Below are positions 27,972 through 36,909 of a stretch of DNA of 64,000 nucleotides, in pieces (position 1 is the first letter of the stretch; each line of letters opens with the position of its first letter). The position numbers and the translations under genes were made by a program. This DNA comes from Sneathiella sp. P13V-1 (GTDB lineage Bacteria > Pseudomonadota > Alphaproteobacteria > Sneathiellales > Sneathiellaceae). The notes under the pieces are model-generated. The model had not been told where the DNA came from, searched no databases, and worked only from the letters and a program-made list of their open reading frames with translations. Where the stretch lies: positions 868,001 through 932,000 of the forward strand of contig NZ_WYEU01000001.1 of assembly GCF_015143595.1 (NCBI RefSeq). The letters are read 5' to 3'.

Positions 27972-28641
27972 CACCCACCATGATGATGTGAAGCTGTTTA
28001 GGGCCGTGGGCCCCCATGATCAGGCGTTGTTCAATATCTGCGGTTCTGGAAGGGCCGGAGATAAAGTTCACCGTGCGGGGCATGGTTGCCTCACCATATG
28101 ACTCACGAAGGCGATCCCATGCTTCTTCATAAGAGCCCGTCATGCTGTTCACATCCAGAACAACGATATGATTTTCAGGCACGAAATTCACTGTGGAAGG
28201 CGTGTCTTTCCCTGATGCCATCATCAAAGTGCCAGATTCAGCCACCGCCGCAAAAGCCGGGCTCAAGCCCACCATATCTTCTTCAGCACCCGCACCTTCC
28301 ACCATTTCAAGGGTAGGAATCTTATCCCAAGGAAGGTCCGTTACCTCTTTAGAAGGGGTGATCTTAATGCGGCTTGGCAGGTTATTTTGCGCCAGATATT
28401 CCTGAACTTTCGCCGGAATATCTTCTTTGCTAGACACCCGTTCTACCGTGGCAGCCAAAGCTTCGATCTTCTTCTGGAACAGATCCAGACGATCTTTTTG
28501 CGGAATATCGCCCCGTTTTGGGATAATGCCCCGCTTATGCGCCTTGATCCGACGTGCCAGAACATTGGCGTCTTTCTTGGCAAGCTTGTCGCGATTGTGG
28601 CCCGCACGAATACGGCCAAGGATTTTTGATCTTGAATCCAT
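27958..28641 (-). CDS. lutC: Lactate utilisation protein LutC (LUD domain)
   Basis: LUD/YkgG-domain subunit of the LutABC L-lactate oxidising complex. ATG 28641 gives MDSRSKILGRIRAG, the usual N-terminus, and 227 residues; it follows the lutB stop directly. Conserved parts are GLSPAFAAVAESGTLMM near 134 and a C-terminal segment FISGPSRTADIEQRLIMGAHGPK near 193. lutB-lutC-smr are tightly packed. Confidence 0.92.
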   Translation of the reverse strand: MDSRSKILGRIRAGHNRDKLAKKDANVLARRIKAHKRGIIPKRGDIPQKDRLDLFQKKIEALAATVERVSSKEDIPAKVQEYLAQNNLPSRIKITPSKEVTDLPWDKIPTLEMVEGAGAEEDMVGLSPAFAAVAESGTLMMASGKDTPSTVNFVPENHIVVLDVNSMTGSYEEAWDRLRESYGEATMPRTVNFISGPSRTADIEQRLIMGAHGPKQLHIIMVGDVDE

Positions 28642-28642
28642 C

Positions 28643-30061
28643 TTAGCGACCCTCCTGCTTTTTCCATTGTTCCATAAAGGTTGCCCCTTGCGGCGCGGGA
28701 AGGTCACGAACGGCGGTCCATCCATTATTCATCGGCAAAGATTTAATCTTGCCATTTTTGCCGCCCATCAGGCCAAGAACACGGACTGCAACCTTGGTCA
28801 TCAGACGATAGGCCCATGGGCGCTTGGCGAAGAAGCCCCAAAGCTCAATGCCCCAACGCTCCGGTTTTGGGCTAATCTGTTGTTCAAACGCCTTTTCGCG
28901 CCAGTGACGCAGGATCTTTGGAATAGGAATACGAACCGGGCAAACTTCTTCACAGCGACCACAGAAACTGGACGCATTTGGAAGATGGCGGGCTTCTTCA
29001 ATTCCCACCATCTGCGGGTTAAGGGCCGCCCCAATTGGACCCGGATAAACCCAACCATAACTGTGACCACCTACAGCATGATAAACCGGGCAGTGGTTCA
29101 TACAGGCACCACAGCGGATACAACGCAAGAGCTCCTGTAATTCCGTGCCGATCATTTCAGAACGGCCCCCATCCAGAAGTACCACATGGAAATTCTCAGG
29201 CCCGTCGATATCATCTGAGCGTTTCGGACCAGTTGAAAATGTGGTGTAAACGGACATTTCCTGCCCCGTGGCAGACCGTGCCAGAACACGCATAACCGTG
29301 CTCACATCTTCCAAAGTTGGAATGACCTTTTCGATGCTGGCCACCGCAATATGGGTTTTTGGCAAAGATTGGGTCAGATCACCGTTGCCTTCGTTGGTCA
29401 CAATGGCGGTAGATCCGGTTTCAGCCACCAGAAAGTTTGCGCCGGTAATTCCCACATCTGCCACAACATATTTATGACGCAGAACAGCGCGGGCTTCACC
29501 TACCAGCTTTTCCGCATCTTCTTCGCGTTCAGTATAGCCATATTGCTGATGATGTTCGTGGAACAGTTCGGTGACCTGTTCCTTGGTCTTATGAACCGCA
29601 GGGCCAATAATGTGGCTTGGCGGCTCATCAGCCAGCTGAATGATATATTCACCAAGATCCGTTTCGATCGGCTCAATTCCTTCACTTTCCAGGAATTTAT
29701 TAAGCCCGATTTCCTCGGTGATCATGGATTTACCTTTGGTCACCGTTTTGGCATCCACATCCCGGCAAATCTTCAGGATCGTTTCCTTGGCTTCCTTGGC
29801 ATTGCTGCACCAGTGCACAACACCGCCCGCCTCGATCACTTTCTTTTCGAAATACTCCAGATAATAATCCAGATTTTCAAGAACATGATCCTTGATGTCC
29901 CGCGCCTGATCGCGCAGATCTTCAAATTCTGGAAGGTCTGCGGCGGCTTCGGCCCGTTTCGCGGTAAAGCCTTCTTTTACGCGCCCCAGCGCCGCACGCA
30001 GATTTTCATCCTGCATGGCCTCATGGGCATTTTCTTTAAATTTACGGCTGGTTACCTGCAT
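28643..30061 (-). CDS. lutB: Lactate utilisation iron-sulfur protein LutB
   Basis: Iron-sulfur subunit of LutABC, 472 residues. An N-terminal LUD domain (about 65-300) is followed by two 4Fe-4S motifs, CIRCGACMNHCPVYH near 310 and FCGRCEEVCPV near 362. This supports cytoplasmic oxidation of lactate to pyruvate by the complex. Its ATG shares one base with the lutA stop (TGATG), indicating coupled translation. Confidence 0.93.
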   Translation of the reverse strand: MQVTSRKFKENAHEAMQDENLRAALGRVKEGFTAKRAEAAADLPEFEDLRDQARDIKDHVLENLDYYLEYFEKKVIEAGGVVHWCSNAKEAKETILKICRDVDAKTVTKGKSMITEEIGLNKFLESEGIEPIETDLGEYIIQLADEPPSHIIGPAVHKTKEQVTELFHEHHQQYGYTEREEDAEKLVGEARAVLRHKYVVADVGITGANFLVAETGSTAIVTNEGNGDLTQSLPKTHIAVASIEKVIPTLEDVSTVMRVLARSATGQEMSVYTTFSTGPKRSDDIDGPENFHVVLLDGGRSEMIGTELQELLRCIRCGACMNHCPVYHAVGGHSYGWVYPGPIGAALNPQMVGIEEARHLPNASSFCGRCEEVCPVRIPIPKILRHWREKAFEQQISPKPERWGIELWGFFAKRPWAYRLMTKVAVRVLGLMGGKNGKIKSLPMNNGWTAVRDLPAPQGATFMEQWKKQEGR

Positions 30062-30834
30062 CAGTCACGACCCTCCGCAATTCCGGGTTTATCCCCCATA
30101 CCGGCCAGAATTTCCGCAACATGCAGAACCTTCATTTTGTGGCCCTTACGGCTGAGGCGTCCTGCGATATTCATCAGGCACCCCAGATCACCGGCGGTGA
30201 CGATATCTGCTTTGGTTGCCAGAAGGTTGGCAATCTTCTGATCCACCATTTCTTCGGAAATCTCGGAATATTTGATACAGAATGTGCCGCCAAATCCGCA
30301 GCAGGCTTCCCGGTCTTCCGCTTCGATCAGTTCCAGATCATCCACTTCACCCAGAAGCTCCCTTGGTTGATCTTTCACTTTCATCTCACGCAGCGAGGAA
30401 CAGCTATCGTGATAGGTAACCTTCTTGTCCAGCTTCACGTCATCTGGTTCAAAATCCGCAATGTCATTGAGGAACGATACCAGTTCATGGGTACGGGCCG
30501 CCAGATCCTGGGCTTCCAGCAGCATTTCCGGATCATCTGCAAACAGCTCTGGATAGTGCTTTTTAATCATCCCGGCGCAGGAGCCGGACGGGGCCACCAC
30601 ATAGCGGAAACTTTTAAAGGCCCGGATGACGTTTTTGGCAATATCTTTTGTGCTTTGCTTATCACCTGAATTATATGCCGGCTGCCCGCAGCAGGTCTGC
30701 GCATTAGGTACAACGACCTTGCATCCTGACTGTTCCAGCAATTTAACGGCGGCAAATCCGACGGACGGTCGGTTGATATCAACAAGACAGGTGACGAAAA
30801 GCGCCACCTCCACATTTTCCAGCGGTTTAGACAT
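30061..30834 (-). CDS. lutA: Lactate utilisation protein LutA (CCG domains)
   Basis: Subunit with two cysteine-rich CCG domains binding an iron-sulfur centre. ATG 30834 gives 257 residues beginning MSKPLENVEVALFVTCLVD; the long upstream extension of the frame has no family similarity. CCG motifs are NAQTCCGQPAYNSGD near 54 and DREACCGFGGTF near 190. It lies 58 bases after the mltA stop on the same strand. No lactate permease or LutR-type regulator is adjacent. Confidence 0.92.
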   Translation of the reverse strand: MSKPLENVEVALFVTCLVDINRPSVGFAAVKLLEQSGCKVVVPNAQTCCGQPAYNSGDKQSTKDIAKNVIRAFKSFRYVVAPSGSCAGMIKKHYPELFADDPEMLLEAQDLAARTHELVSFLNDIADFEPDDVKLDKKVTYHDSCSSLREMKVKDQPRELLGEVDDLELIEAEDREACCGFGGTFCIKYSEISEEMVDQKIANLLATKADIVTAGDLGCLMNIAGRLSRKGHKMKVLHVAEILAGMGDKPGIAEGRD

Positions 30835-30892
30835 AAAAAGGTACTCCCTGCTCAGTGGCCGGATTATATGAGGAGTTACGCGTTTATGCCAG

Positions 30893-32143
30893 TCAACTTG
30901 ACGGGTTATTTTCGGAAAAATGTCGGGCCGCGACAGGTTTTGGCAGAAGCATCCAATACTGGCCTTCATTTTTCATGGCGCCAGCCCCTTCATAGGCCTT
31001 TTTCCCATAGCCCCAGAACACATCCCCGCGGACCGGGCCGCGGATTGCCCCGCCCGTATCCTGCGCCACCATCAGGCGGTTAAATTCTTCGGGATCTGAC
31101 CCGTCTTCTGTTGGAATGGTGGTGGACAGCCAAAGCGGCACCCCAAGCGGCATCCATTTTCGATCAATCGCCAATGAGCGAAGAGCGGTCAACTCCACCC
31201 CTTGCGCCCCGATAGGACCGTTTGTGTTCAATTCTCTGAAGAAAATATAAGACGCATTTTCCTGCATCAGCTCGGTCGCTTTGTCAGGGTTTTGTTCCAG
31301 CCAGGACCGAATGGCCTGCATGGACATGTCTTCAACGGACACATCCCCATTTTTAATCAGCGTTTTACCAATGGCATAATAGGGATGCCCATTTTGACCC
31401 GCATACCCCACCCTAAGGGCTCCGCCGTCGTCCAGTGCAATACGTCCCGATCCCTGAATATGCAGGAAGAAAGCATCAACCGCACTGTCGACCCAGACGA
31501 TCTCCAGATCCCGGCCTTCAAGCGCGCCTTCTTCAATTTCCTTGCGGTCCGCAAAGGGGTAAAGCTCCCCGTTTTTCACAACACCTGCAATACGCTGACC
31601 TTTTAAGCTATCGCGAAAACGGCCAAGGTGAACCATTACCAATTCATCGGGACGTAGATATAATGGCGTTGCGTATTTTTCGGATTGGGTGAGGCTGCCG
31701 CGCAAAGACGCCTCATAATATCCGGTGAACATCCCTTTGGGATCTTCCTCATTTTTCACCAGAACCGGTGTGAATTTACGCTCGATAAAGTTCCGAAGAA
31801 CATCTGCTTCTTTGGGTAGCAGTTCCATTTCCTGACAGATAGGAGACCAGTCCGCGACAGTTCCCGCAATCCCCTGGCCACCTAAGCTCCGATCCTGTGG
31901 AAGACGGCTGAATTTTTCGCAGGATTTCCCAAAGGCCTCCATAAAGCCATCGAAATCATCCGCCTGCCATCCTTTAAGATCCGAAAAACTGGCTTCTTTC
32001 AAAACCAGTCGATCCTCAACAAGTGGCTCTTCCGTTACGTAGGAGAAAATCCAGTATAACAACGCAATAACCGCCCCTGGAATAAGGACAAACACCATTA
32101 TTGCGGGGAAAATTCTCCGGATCAGGGATTGCTCAACCGCCAT
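30893..32143 (-). CDS. mltA: Membrane-bound lytic murein transglycosylase A
   Basis: Cleaves peptidoglycan glycan strands with formation of 1,6-anhydromuramic acid. The 416-residue protein has an N-terminal membrane helix (about 10-35), the MltA domain with GMFTGYYEASLRGS near 137 and VDAFFLHIQGSGRI near 222, and the 3D domain with VAQDTGGAIRGPVRGDVFWGYG near 367, including catalytic aspartates. It lies 12 bases downstream of the tim44-like gene, a conserved alphaproteobacterial pair. Confidence 0.93.
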   Translation of the reverse strand: MAVEQSLIRRIFPAIMVFVLIPGAVIALLYWIFSYVTEEPLVEDRLVLKEASFSDLKGWQADDFDGFMEAFGKSCEKFSRLPQDRSLGGQGIAGTVADWSPICQEMELLPKEADVLRNFIERKFTPVLVKNEEDPKGMFTGYYEASLRGSLTQSEKYATPLYLRPDELVMVHLGRFRDSLKGQRIAGVVKNGELYPFADRKEIEEGALEGRDLEIVWVDSAVDAFFLHIQGSGRIALDDGGALRVGYAGQNGHPYYAIGKTLIKNGDVSVEDMSMQAIRSWLEQNPDKATELMQENASYIFFRELNTNGPIGAQGVELTALRSLAIDRKWMPLGVPLWLSTTIPTEDGSDPEEFNRLMVAQDTGGAIRGPVRGDVFWGYGKKAYEGAGAMKNEGQYWMLLPKPVAARHFSENNPSS

Positions 32144-32155
32144 GTGGATAGGACC

Positions 32156-32845
32156 TTAGTCTGCGCCGCGGGTTGCAGCCAGTAACCAGTTTGGATTTGT
32201 GGAACCAAGGCGGCGGGTAAAGGTCCAGTCTTCGCGCACCGTGTGGGGATGCGGATCGCCCTGAACAACTACGCCGTCTTCATCCTTTGTCATGGAAATC
32301 ATTTCCGTTTCAAAATGGATGGTAATCTCGGCCTGTTTGCCGCTCAGGGTCGCATCTTCAATACGGGATTCGTGGATAGACAGGATATCCGTTGTCATAG
32401 TCTCATTTGCATTTGCCCGTGCATCAATGGCTTTTTCGAAATTCTCATACACGTCTTTTTCAAGAAGATCCTGAAGCGTTTTCAAATCTCCTTGGGCAAA
32501 AGCCATCACAATGGCTTCATAGGCCATCTGTGCCTGTTGGGCGAAACGGTCTGGATCCAGGCTTCTGTCGATTTTGTTCATTTCCCACATGGTCTGCATC
32601 ACAGGGCTTAAATCTTCCATGCGGGGTTGCTGAGGCTGAATATCAATCTGATCGTTCAGAACAACCACATTGTCCTGATCGCGAATGGTCCCGTCCATAT
32701 TGCGGGCGGATGTTTGCTGACGCGGATCTTCGCGCGGTGGTTGTTCATGTCCGGTCCGCCGTCCCAACACACTCCGTAGCCTCAAGAAAATAAAGGCCGC
32801 GACCATAACCAAAATAATAATGTCGAGAAATTGCATTCCGCCCAT
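32156..32845 (-). CDS. Tim44-like domain protein
   Basis: A 229-residue homologue of the mitochondrial import factor Tim44, found in alphaproteobacteria. One N-terminal membrane helix (about 6-24) is followed by a charged linker and the Tim44-like C-terminal domain (about 80-228), ending with DWTFTRRLGSTNPNWLLAATRG. Bacterial function is not settled. It diverges from fxsA, and mltA follows at 12 bases. Confidence 0.9.
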   Translation of the reverse strand: MGGMQFLDIIILVMVAAFIFLRLRSVLGRRTGHEQPPREDPRQQTSARNMDGTIRDQDNVVVLNDQIDIQPQQPRMEDLSPVMQTMWEMNKIDRSLDPDRFAQQAQMAYEAIVMAFAQGDLKTLQDLLEKDVYENFEKAIDARANANETMTTDILSIHESRIEDATLSGKQAEITIHFETEMISMTKDEDGVVVQGDPHPHTVREDWTFTRRLGSTNPNWLLAATRGAD

Positions 32846-33024
32846 GACGTTATCTTTACATCCAAATCGAATTTCTATCGTATTTATAGGCTACCTTTCC
32901 TACATTGAAGAAAAGTAGTGATGAAAAGGTAGCTTTTGTTTGCGCGTGGGTCCAGTCGGATATTGACCCGGCGCGGAAAAGACCTCTAATGACTAGATAG
33001 AAACTCTTACAAGGATTAACAAGT

Positions 33025-33555
33025 TTGCCTCTATTATTTTTGGCCATTTTGATCGGTATTCCGCTGACAGAGATATATGTCTTTATTGCTGTGGGTGAGG
33101 AAATTGGTGCCTTAAATACCGTGATCTTAACCGTTTTAACCGCGATTGCAGGCATGGCCTTGCTCCGTCATCAGGGGTTATCGGTCATTATGCAGGCGCA
33201 GGAGCGTTTAAATGCAGGTCAATCTCCTGTCAAAGAGGTGATGAGCGGGGTTCTTCTCGCTTTGGCCGGTCTATTTCTGTTAATCCCCGGTTTTGCCACC
33301 GATTTCTTGGGCTTTCTGTTATTTATGCCCCCACTTCGCGACTATCTGGCGTCTAAAATCGGCGAAATGGGTCGGTTCACAGCGCATTCTGCTCATTACG
33401 GACAAAGCCACTATTCCCATCACAAGGACGGCAGTTCCACCATTATTGATGGGGAATATTCGGTAGTAACAGAAGACGAGGAAAAAACATCTGATGACGA
33501 AACCCCGCGCCTTAAAAGCGACGATAAAGATAATCCGTGGGGCAAAAACACGTAA
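33025..33555 (+). CDS. fxsA: FxsA family membrane protein
   Basis: A 176-residue inner-membrane protein with hydrophobic segments near 2-20, 27-46 and 75-105, and a hydrophilic charged C-terminal tail. FxsA reduces exclusion of phage T7 by F plasmid when overproduced in E. coli; its normal role is unknown. TTG 33025 follows AAGGA and gives the family N-terminus LPLLFLAILIGIPLTEIYVF. secB follows 92 bases downstream, the usual neighbour in alphaproteobacteria. Confidence 0.9.
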   Translation: MPLLFLAILIGIPLTEIYVFIAVGEEIGALNTVILTVLTAIAGMALLRHQGLSVIMQAQERLNAGQSPVKEVMSGVLLALAGLFLLIPGFATDFLGFLLFMPPLRDYLASKIGEMGRFTAHSAHYGQSHYSHHKDGSSTIIDGEYSVVTEDEEKTSDDETPRLKSDDKDNPWGKNT

Positions 33556-33647
33556 CTGTCATTATTCCAAGGCTTGTCGGGCTAGCCAATAAATGCTAGC
33601 CAGTATGCCAATTTTTACGACCACGCCATTTAGGAGACTTATTTAAT

Positions 33648-34127
33648 ATGGCCGAAAATGAAGTAGGGGCCGAAGCACAAGCTGCTGAAGAGGGTCCAAT
33701 TCTTGCGATTATCACGCAATATGTGAAAGACATCTCTTTCGAGAACCCAAACGCCCCGGCCAGTCTCAACCCAGAACTGCCACAGCCAACTGTTGAACTG
33801 GCTGTTAATGTTCAGGCGCGTGCGCTGACTGAAGAAAATTATGAAGTTGAGCTTCGTATTCAAGCTACTGCGAAACACGAAGAAAACACAGCCTTTATCC
33901 TTGAGCTGGTTTACGGCGGCATGTTCCTGATCCGTAACTTCCCGCAGGATGCGCTGGAAATGATGTGCATGATTGAATGCCCACGTCTGATCTTCCCATT
34001 TGCACGCCGTGTGATCTCTGATGCGACACGCGATGGTGGTTTCTCACCACTGCAACTGGATCCAATTGATTTTGCTGGCCTTTTCCAGGCTCATAAAGCA
34101 CAGGAACACGAAGCTGGAAACGCTTAA
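33648..34127 (+). CDS. secB: Protein-export chaperone SecB
   Basis: Tetrameric chaperone that keeps preproteins unfolded and delivers them to SecA. The 159-residue length and the central ILELVYGGMFLIRNFPQDALEMM and IECPRLIFPFARRVISDATRDGGF segments are typical. AGGAG precedes the ATG. The gene ends at a strong intrinsic terminator shared with the convergent dnaQ operon. Confidence 0.97.
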   Translation: MAENEVGAEAQAAEEGPILAIITQYVKDISFENPNAPASLNPELPQPTVELAVNVQARALTEENYEVELRIQATAKHEENTAFILELVYGGMFLIRNFPQDALEMMCMIECPRLIFPFARRVISDATRDGGFSPLQLDPIDFAGLFQAHKAQEHEAGNA

Positions 34128-34148
34128 ATCCTGTTGATAGATCAAAGT

Positions 34149-34180
34149 AAAAGCCGCCTCTTGAAGGGCGGCTTTTTTTA
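34149..34180. terminator. Bidirectional terminator between secB and dnaQ
   Basis: AAAAGCCGCC / GGCGGCTTTT hairpin with an 8-base loop, flanked by As on the left and seven Ts on the right. It ends secB transcripts and could also act on the leftward dnaQ operon, whose stop codon lies at its right edge. Confidence 0.85.
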
Positions 34181-34849
34181 TCCTTTGGTCCAAAGCGGAT
34201 CGCTTAATTTCTCCAAGAAAGCTGCGTGGGCGGCCAGTTCCTCTTCACTCGCCGAATGCGGCCTTGGATCGCGTACCACGGATTTTGCAAATTTGGAGTC
34301 GCCTTCCATTTGATCGGGAGACAGGGACAGGCCCGTTTGACGCCCACCGCGAAGTTCCAGATAGACTTCAGCCAGCAACTCCGCATCAAGTAACGCGCCG
34401 TGTTTTGTACGGGCGGAGTTATCAATACCAAACCGCCGGCAGAGCGCGTCCAGATTGGCCTGTGCGCCCGGAAACATACGCCGGGCCATGGCGACCGTAT
34501 CAATGGATTGTTCCATTTTCAGCGGCAGGCGTTTATGGCGGATCAATTCGGCATTGATGAATTTCATATCAAATTCAGCATTGTGAATGACCAGCTTGGA
34601 ATCCCCGATAAAATCAAGAAAGCCGTCAATCTCATCTGCCATGACGTTATGCTGTTTCAGAAACTCTTCGCTCAGCCCATGCACCTTAAAGGCCGCTTCA
34701 GGCATATCCCGCTCAGGGTTGATATATTTGTGATAAACCCGGCCTGTCGCAACGAAATTTTCCATCTCCACGCAGCCAATTTCCACAATCCGGTCACCCG
34801 TAGACGGATCAAAACCTGTCGTCTCCGTATCCAGCGCAATCTCACGCAT
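34178..34849 (-). CDS. dnaQ: DNA polymerase III epsilon subunit
   Basis: Proofreading 3'-5' exonuclease. The 223-residue protein shows ExoI ALDTETTGFD at the N-terminus, ExoII VIHNAEFDMKFIN near 92 and ExoIII HGALLDAELLAEVYLEL near 155. ATG 34849 lies inside the coaE end; TTG 34855 is an alternative. It is the last gene of the ppsR-maf-aroE-coaE-dnaQ run, whose members all overlap. Confidence 0.96.
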   Translation of the reverse strand: MREIALDTETTGFDPSTGDRIVEIGCVEMENFVATGRVYHKYINPERDMPEAAFKVHGLSEEFLKQHNVMADEIDGFLDFIGDSKLVIHNAEFDMKFINAELIRHKRLPLKMEQSIDTVAMARRMFPGAQANLDALCRRFGIDNSARTKHGALLDAELLAEVYLELRGGRQTGLSLSPDQMEGDSKFAKSVVRDPRPHSASEEELAAHAAFLEKLSDPLWTKG

Positions 34850-35450
34850 GGCCAAATTCTTCCTTCAATTCCGCAATAAGTGCTTTCACCTGCGCGTGTG
34901 TTTCTTCTTCGCTGCAATGGGTATCAATCACATGATGAGCGCGATCCCGTTTTTCCGCATCAGGAACCTGCCGTGCCAAAATGCTTTCAAACTTTTCAAG
35001 CGTCATATCATCGCGGGCAAGTACCCGTTCTTTTTGAACCTCATATGGGGCGCTGACCACCAGCACTTTATGAAGACGTTCTTCCCCGCCTGTTTCAAAT
35101 ACCAGTGGCACATCCAAAATAGCCATCTTATGACCGTCTTGAACTGCTTTTGCGAGAAATTCTTCGCGATCCTGATGCACAAGGGGATGTACAATTGACT
35201 CAAGTTTCTTGATGGCCTCTTCGTTGCCAACAACCATTTTACTAAGGGTCGGACGATCCACTTTTCCGTCAATTACTGCCTCTGGGAAGGCTTCGCGAAC
35301 CGGTTCAACGGCAATGCCACCCTTGTCATAAAGTTTGTGGACCTCTGCATCTGCATTGTAAATAGGAATCCCTTCCTTTTCGAACATGCGGCCCACGGTG
35401 GATTTTCCCATTCCGATGGATCCGGTCAAACCGATCAGCTTTATTGTCAT
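34842..35450 (-). CDS. coaE: Dephospho-CoA kinase
   Basis: Last step of coenzyme A synthesis, phosphorylating the 3'-hydroxyl of dephospho-CoA. The 202-residue protein has the P-loop GLTGSIGMGKST near residue 7 and the substrate segment LDVPLVFETGGEERLHKVLVV near 103. Its start overlaps the aroE stop by four bases (ATGA), and its end overlaps dnaQ. Confidence 0.96.
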   Translation of the reverse strand: MTIKLIGLTGSIGMGKSTVGRMFEKEGIPIYNADAEVHKLYDKGGIAVEPVREAFPEAVIDGKVDRPTLSKMVVGNEEAIKKLESIVHPLVHQDREEFLAKAVQDGHKMAILDVPLVFETGGEERLHKVLVVSAPYEVQKERVLARDDMTLEKFESILARQVPDAEKRDRAHHVIDTHCSEEETHAQVKALIAELKEEFGHA

Positions 35451-36301
35451 TTATCTGCAAGTCCCTGCAATACAAATTCTCGTAGATCTGCGTCTACTTC
35501 TGGTCTCACACCAAACCAGGCTTCAAATCCCGCTTTGGCCTGATGCAGCAGCATACCAAGCCCATCTACGGCCACAAACCCGTTTTTCTCCGCTTCCAGA
35601 AGAAGGCCTGTTTTTAAAGGGGTATAGACAATATCAGTCACGACCGCACCCGCCTTCAATCCTTGTAAAGACATCTCAAGGGCAGGTTGTCCTTTCATGC
35701 CGAGGCTTGTTGTATTCACCACCAAAGACACTTGGGATAAGACGCTCTCCCGTTCGTCCCAATCCAGAACTTCGGTCCCGTCGGTCAGATGATCCGCTAA
35801 TTCTTCCGCGCGGGTGCGGGTGCGGTTGGTGATCAGAATTTTTGCAAAACCCATTTTAATAAGCGCAAAAACAATGGCTTTTGCCGCCCCGCCAGCACCA
35901 AGAACAAGGGCTGTTTTCCCTTTGAAATCAGCGACATCAATCTTTTCTGCAAGGCTGTCGATAAATCCAATCCCATCTGTATTGCGTCCAATTAGGAGAC
36001 CATCCCCTTCCACAACAACCGTGTTGATGGCGCCAATGGCACGGGCGTCTTCTTCTACGATATCCACAATCTCCAACGCTTTTTCCTTCAGCGGAATTGT
36101 GAGGTTCGTGCCGCGAAACAGCTCCCCGTTTTCACCCAGTAAATCGGGCAAGTTTTTTAGCTTTGCAGCGAGGCGCTCCGGCGGGACTTCCCACGCCACA
36201 TAAGTTGCCTCAAGCCCGTATTTCTTGATCCAATATCCATGAAGACGAGGGGAGAGAGAATGGGAAATGGGAAATCCCATCACACCGGCGGCTTTAATCA
36301 T
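35447..36301 (-). CDS. aroE: Shikimate dehydrogenase
   Basis: NADPH-dependent reduction of 3-dehydroshikimate in aromatic amino acid synthesis. The 284-residue protein has the shikimate-binding FPISHSLSPRLHGYW near 10 and NLTIPLKEKAL near 65, and the nucleotide motif LVLGAGGAAKAIVFAL near 131. The ATGA overlaps with maf and coaE imply coupled translation. Confidence 0.96.
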   Translation of the reverse strand: MIKAAGVMGFPISHSLSPRLHGYWIKKYGLEATYVAWEVPPERLAAKLKNLPDLLGENGELFRGTNLTIPLKEKALEIVDIVEEDARAIGAINTVVVEGDGLLIGRNTDGIGFIDSLAEKIDVADFKGKTALVLGAGGAAKAIVFALIKMGFAKILITNRTRTRAEELADHLTDGTEVLDWDERESVLSQVSLVVNTTSLGMKGQPALEMSLQGLKAGAVVTDIVYTPLKTGLLLEAEKNGFVAVDGLGMLLHQAKAGFEAWFGVRPEVDADLREFVLQGLADK

Positions 36302-36909
36302 GTGAGAACAACCTTATGATTACGCAGGAAATCAAGCAGCGGAAGAAGAGGCAGGCCAAGGATGGAGAAGAAATCCCCGTCAACTTTATAGAAGAGCTGT
36401 GATCCTAAGGCTTCCAGCTGATATGCCCCAACAGACCAGAGAATGTCTTCACCGGCTTCTTTTAAATACCAATCCAGAAATTCATCTGAAAAAGGGCGCA
36501 TTTCAAGTTTGGCTTCATTCACATAATGCCAGATCACCTGACCTGCTTTCACCACACAGACCGCATTATGCAACGAATGGGTTTTTCCGCGAAGGGCGGA
36601 AAGATGAGCCCGTGCATGATCCATATCTGGCGGCTTATCAAACCATATCCCACCGCATTCCAGCATTTGATCCGCCCCCACAACGAAATGGTCGGGGAAC
36701 TGGCTCGAAATTCTGGAGGCTTTTAATTCTGCAAGGGTCACTGCGGTCTCAGGCGCGGAAACACCGGAAGCCTGCAGGGAATGTTTCACCTCATCCTCAT
36801 CCACATTGGGAGAGATGGCTTCAAAATTAACGCCAGCACCAGCCAGAAGATTTTTTCGGGACTGGCTGGAGGAGGCCAAAATGATTTCATCGCGAACGGT
36901 TTTACTCAT
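36298..36909 (-). CDS. Maf-like nucleoside triphosphate pyrophosphatase
   Basis: House-cleaning enzyme that hydrolyses non-canonical or methylated nucleotides. The 203-residue protein begins with the family SSSQSRKNLLAGAGV (substrate loop) and contains VVGADQMLECGG near 76 with the catalytic aspartate. It overlaps ppsR and aroE by four bases each. Confidence 0.93.
   Translation of the reverse strand: MSKTVRDEIILASSSQSRKNLLAGAGVNFEAISPNVDEDEVKHSLQASGVSAPETAVTLAELKASRISSQFPDHFVVGADQMLECGGIWFDKPPDMDHARAHLSALRGKTHSLHNAVCVVKAGQVIWHYVNEAKLEMRPFSDEFLDWYLKEAGEDILWSVGAYQLEALGSQLFYKVDGDFFSILGLPLLPLLDFLRNHKVVLT

Noticed and set aside
29351-30241. 296-codon frame antisense to lutB/lutA
   Set aside because: lutB and lutA have iron-sulfur and CCG motifs; the antisense protein is Phe-rich and unlike any family.
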